A stretch of 6,811 nt of DNA from positions 1 through 6,811 of the forward strand of contig JAJYBO010000157.1 of the NCBI GenBank assembly GCA_021778975.1, read 5' to 3'. Shown piece by piece: positions 5,920 to 6,811 of the stretch. The DNA is from Deltaproteobacteria bacterium. Its GTDB lineage: Bacteria; Desulfobacterota; Desulfobacteria; Desulfobacterales; Desulfatirhabdiaceae. The position numbers were made by a program, and so were the translations under genes. The number at the start of each line of letters is the position of its first letter. Position 1 is the stretch's first letter. The notes under the pieces are model-generated. The model was not told the origin of the DNA. It ran no database searches and was given only the letters and a program-made list of their open reading frames with translations.

Positions 5920-6162
5920 TCATGCTTCGTCTTCGGCTGCAGCCTGTTTTCCCGCACCTTTAAGCCCGATCATGGTAGTGCTGCCACTTGACCAGTATTC
6001 CAGCATGCCATCTTTGACCATTTCATTGACCAGATTCTTCACATCCCGTGGTTTTTCTTCGGGAATCACTTCATAAAAATCTTTTAGATAAAACTTGGAT
6101 TTGGATTTTGACTTTTTGGTCAAAAATTCCACGATAGCCTTTTTCCCAGCTTCTTTATCCAT
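5920..6162 (-). CDS. dsrD: DsrD, small activator of dissimilatory sulfite reductase
   Basis: DsrD is a winged-helix-fold protein found with dsrAB in sulfate reducers. It has been reported to bind and activate DsrAB rather than to act as a transcription factor. The 80-residue product keeps the hallmark end WSSGSTTMIGLKGAGKQAA (57-75), preceded by KSKFYLKDF (21-29) and RDVKNLVNEMV (39-49). Residues 3-23 are unusually lysine-rich. ATG 6162 is chosen because GAGG lies eight bases upstream and the resulting length fits the family (about 78-80). A longer frame to ATG 6249 would run through the hairpin 6194-6239 and lacks a ribosome site. It follows dsrB by 127 bases and precedes dsrN by 31. Confidence 0.95.
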   Translation of the reverse strand: MDKEAGKKAIVEFLTKKSKSKSKFYLKDFYEVIPEEKPRDVKNLVNEMVKDGMLEYWSSGSTTMIGLKGAGKQAAAEDEA

Positions 6163-6170
6163 TTTTTTGG

Positions 6171-6174
6171 CCTC
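6171..6174 (-). promoter_or_regulatory. Ribosome binding site of dsrD that fixes its start
   Basis: On the minus strand AAAGAGGCC lies with GAGG eight bases before ATG 6162. The upstream in-frame ATG at 6249 is preceded by AACTTAAAAAATAACGAA, with no such purine motif. This separates the true start from the long open frame through the hairpin. Confidence 0.7.
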
Positions 6175-6193
6175 TTTATCGTGACAATATCGT

Positions 6194-6239
6194 AAAAAGT
6201 CCAGCGTCAGCCATTGATCACTCTGACACTGGACTTTTT
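6194..6239 (-). terminator. Strong stem-loop with flanking A/T runs between dsrB and dsrD
   Basis: AAAAAGTCCAG (6194-6204) pairs with CTGGACTTTTT (6229-6239) and GTCAG (6206-6210) with CTGAC (6223-6227). The single C/A mismatch between them gives 16 pairs over 17 positions around a 12-base loop. In dsrB's direction of transcription the stem ends in five U residues, the form of an intrinsic terminator; because it is symmetric it reads the same way on the other strand. It lies 50 bases after the dsrB stop and 20 bases before the dsrD ribosome site, leaving little room for a new promoter. Partial termination, attenuation, or a processing/stabilising hairpin at the dsrB 3' end are all possible. 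Confidence 0.75.
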
Positions 6240-6289
6240 CTATTGTCATTTCGTTATTTTTTAAGTTCTACAAATGCGTCTCAACTGCA

Positions 6290-6811
6290 TCAAAACTTGA
6301 ACTGTGATGTGTGACGCCATGTATAATAAGCCGGATCACGGAAGTCATCAATGAGATGATGCGTAAACGGTAATTCGCATTTTTCAAAGAATCTTTCCCA
6401 GCCGATCCGCTCCGCCCATTCACCGAGGCGTTCATATTTCTTGGCGTTGGAAGCATATACATCAACGATCTTTTTGATGGTAGATGTCGTGGTCGGCCAT
6501 CTTGGAGGTTCGTTGGGAATAAAAGCAACAACGACTTTAGAGAAGGTCGGACGGCTGATACGGTTGGAGACTTTGCCACCCACCATCAGAACGATGCCGT
6601 CGCCCACATCATCGGCCAGCGGCATGGCGGGACACATGGTGTAGCAGTTACCACAGAACATACAGCGATCACTTTTGACCGCAACGCTGTTGACCTGGGC
6701 GCCGGAAAATTCAACCTTGGATGGACGAATGGCGGCAGTCGGGCAGGCAGCGATGGCCAGCGGAATTTCGCACATTTTGTCCAGATATTCATGATCCAGC
6801 ATGAGATCGGA
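6290..6811 (-). CDS. dsrB: Dissimilatory sulfite reductase beta subunit, 3' part only
   Basis: DsrAB reduces sulfite in the cytoplasm, the core step of sulfate respiration, with siroheme and [4Fe-4S] clusters. Only the last 173 residues are in the window; the rest of dsrB, and presumably dsrA, lie to the right. Visible are KMCEIPLAIAACPTAAI, the ferredoxin motif C50-x2-C53-x2-C56-x3-C60-P (counted from the window edge) with C23 as a likely further cluster ligand, GGKVSNRISRP, the IPNEPPRWP block, GEWAERIGWERFFE, and the C-terminus AYYTWRHTSQFKF. These match remembered Desulfovibrio DsrB closely. The reductive form is suggested by the neighbouring dsrD. The frame is open to the window edge and the stop is TGA at 6290-6292. 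Confidence 0.98.
   Translation of the reverse strand, partial: SDLMLDHEYLDKMCEIPLAIAACPTAAIRPSKVEFSGAQVNSVAVKSDRCMFCGNCYTMCPAMPLADDVGDGIVLMVGGKVSNRISRPTFSKVVVAFIPNEPPRWPTTTSTIKKIVDVYASNAKKYERLGEWAERIGWERFFEKCELPFTHHLIDDFRDPAYYTWRHTSQFKF

Noticed and set aside
6163..6249. Longer DsrD starting at ATG 6249
   Set aside because: It would translate the stem-loop 6194-6239, lacks a ribosome site, and exceeds the family length of about 80 residues.

Overview
The window most likely comes from an anaerobic sulfate-reducing bacterium of the Desulfobacterota, probably Desulfobacterales. The strongest evidence is at the right end, on the minus strand: the 3' part of dsrB (dissimilatory sulfite reductase beta subunit), then dsrD, then a CbiA/CobB-type amidase of the dsrN kind. 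This is the classic dsrAB-dsrD-dsrN order of sulfate reducers. The remaining genes fit a mesophilic, moderate-GC deltaproteobacterial chromosome. No phage, transposase, CRISPR, rRNA or tRNA signal was seen.

Left part (1-4423, plus strand). The first 34 bases look like half of a dispersed palindromic repeat; an inverted relative of it lies just after glnS (3405-3470). Next comes a near-consensus sigma-70 promoter (42-70) overlapped by two short inverted repeats. Its predicted leader contains a hairpin whose 3' arm could also pair with the Shine-Dalgarno of the first gene. That gene (166-489) encodes a 107-residue protein I do not recognise, and a terminator-like hairpin (514-546) follows it. 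The hairpin ends three bases before the start of a cyclase-family (kynurenine-formamidase-like) metal hydrolase. Closely spaced after that are an exported OB-fold-like protein and glnS (glutaminyl-tRNA synthetase). Beyond the repeat lie a very small glutaredoxin-like protein and a LOG-family nucleotide phosphoribohydrolase-like protein.

Right part (4452-6811, minus strand). dsrB, dsrD and dsrN run toward the LOG gene and converge on it across only 28 bases, with no obvious terminator. Between dsrB and dsrD is a 17-position stem-loop flanked by A and T runs, which looks like an intrinsic terminator or mRNA-processing element. DsrB is the catalytic siroheme/Fe-S subunit of sulfite reductase, DsrD its small activator, and DsrN the probable enzyme that amidates siroheme. 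This half therefore works as one unit of sulfite respiration.

All protein identities rest on reading motifs and remembered family sequences. No database search was run.
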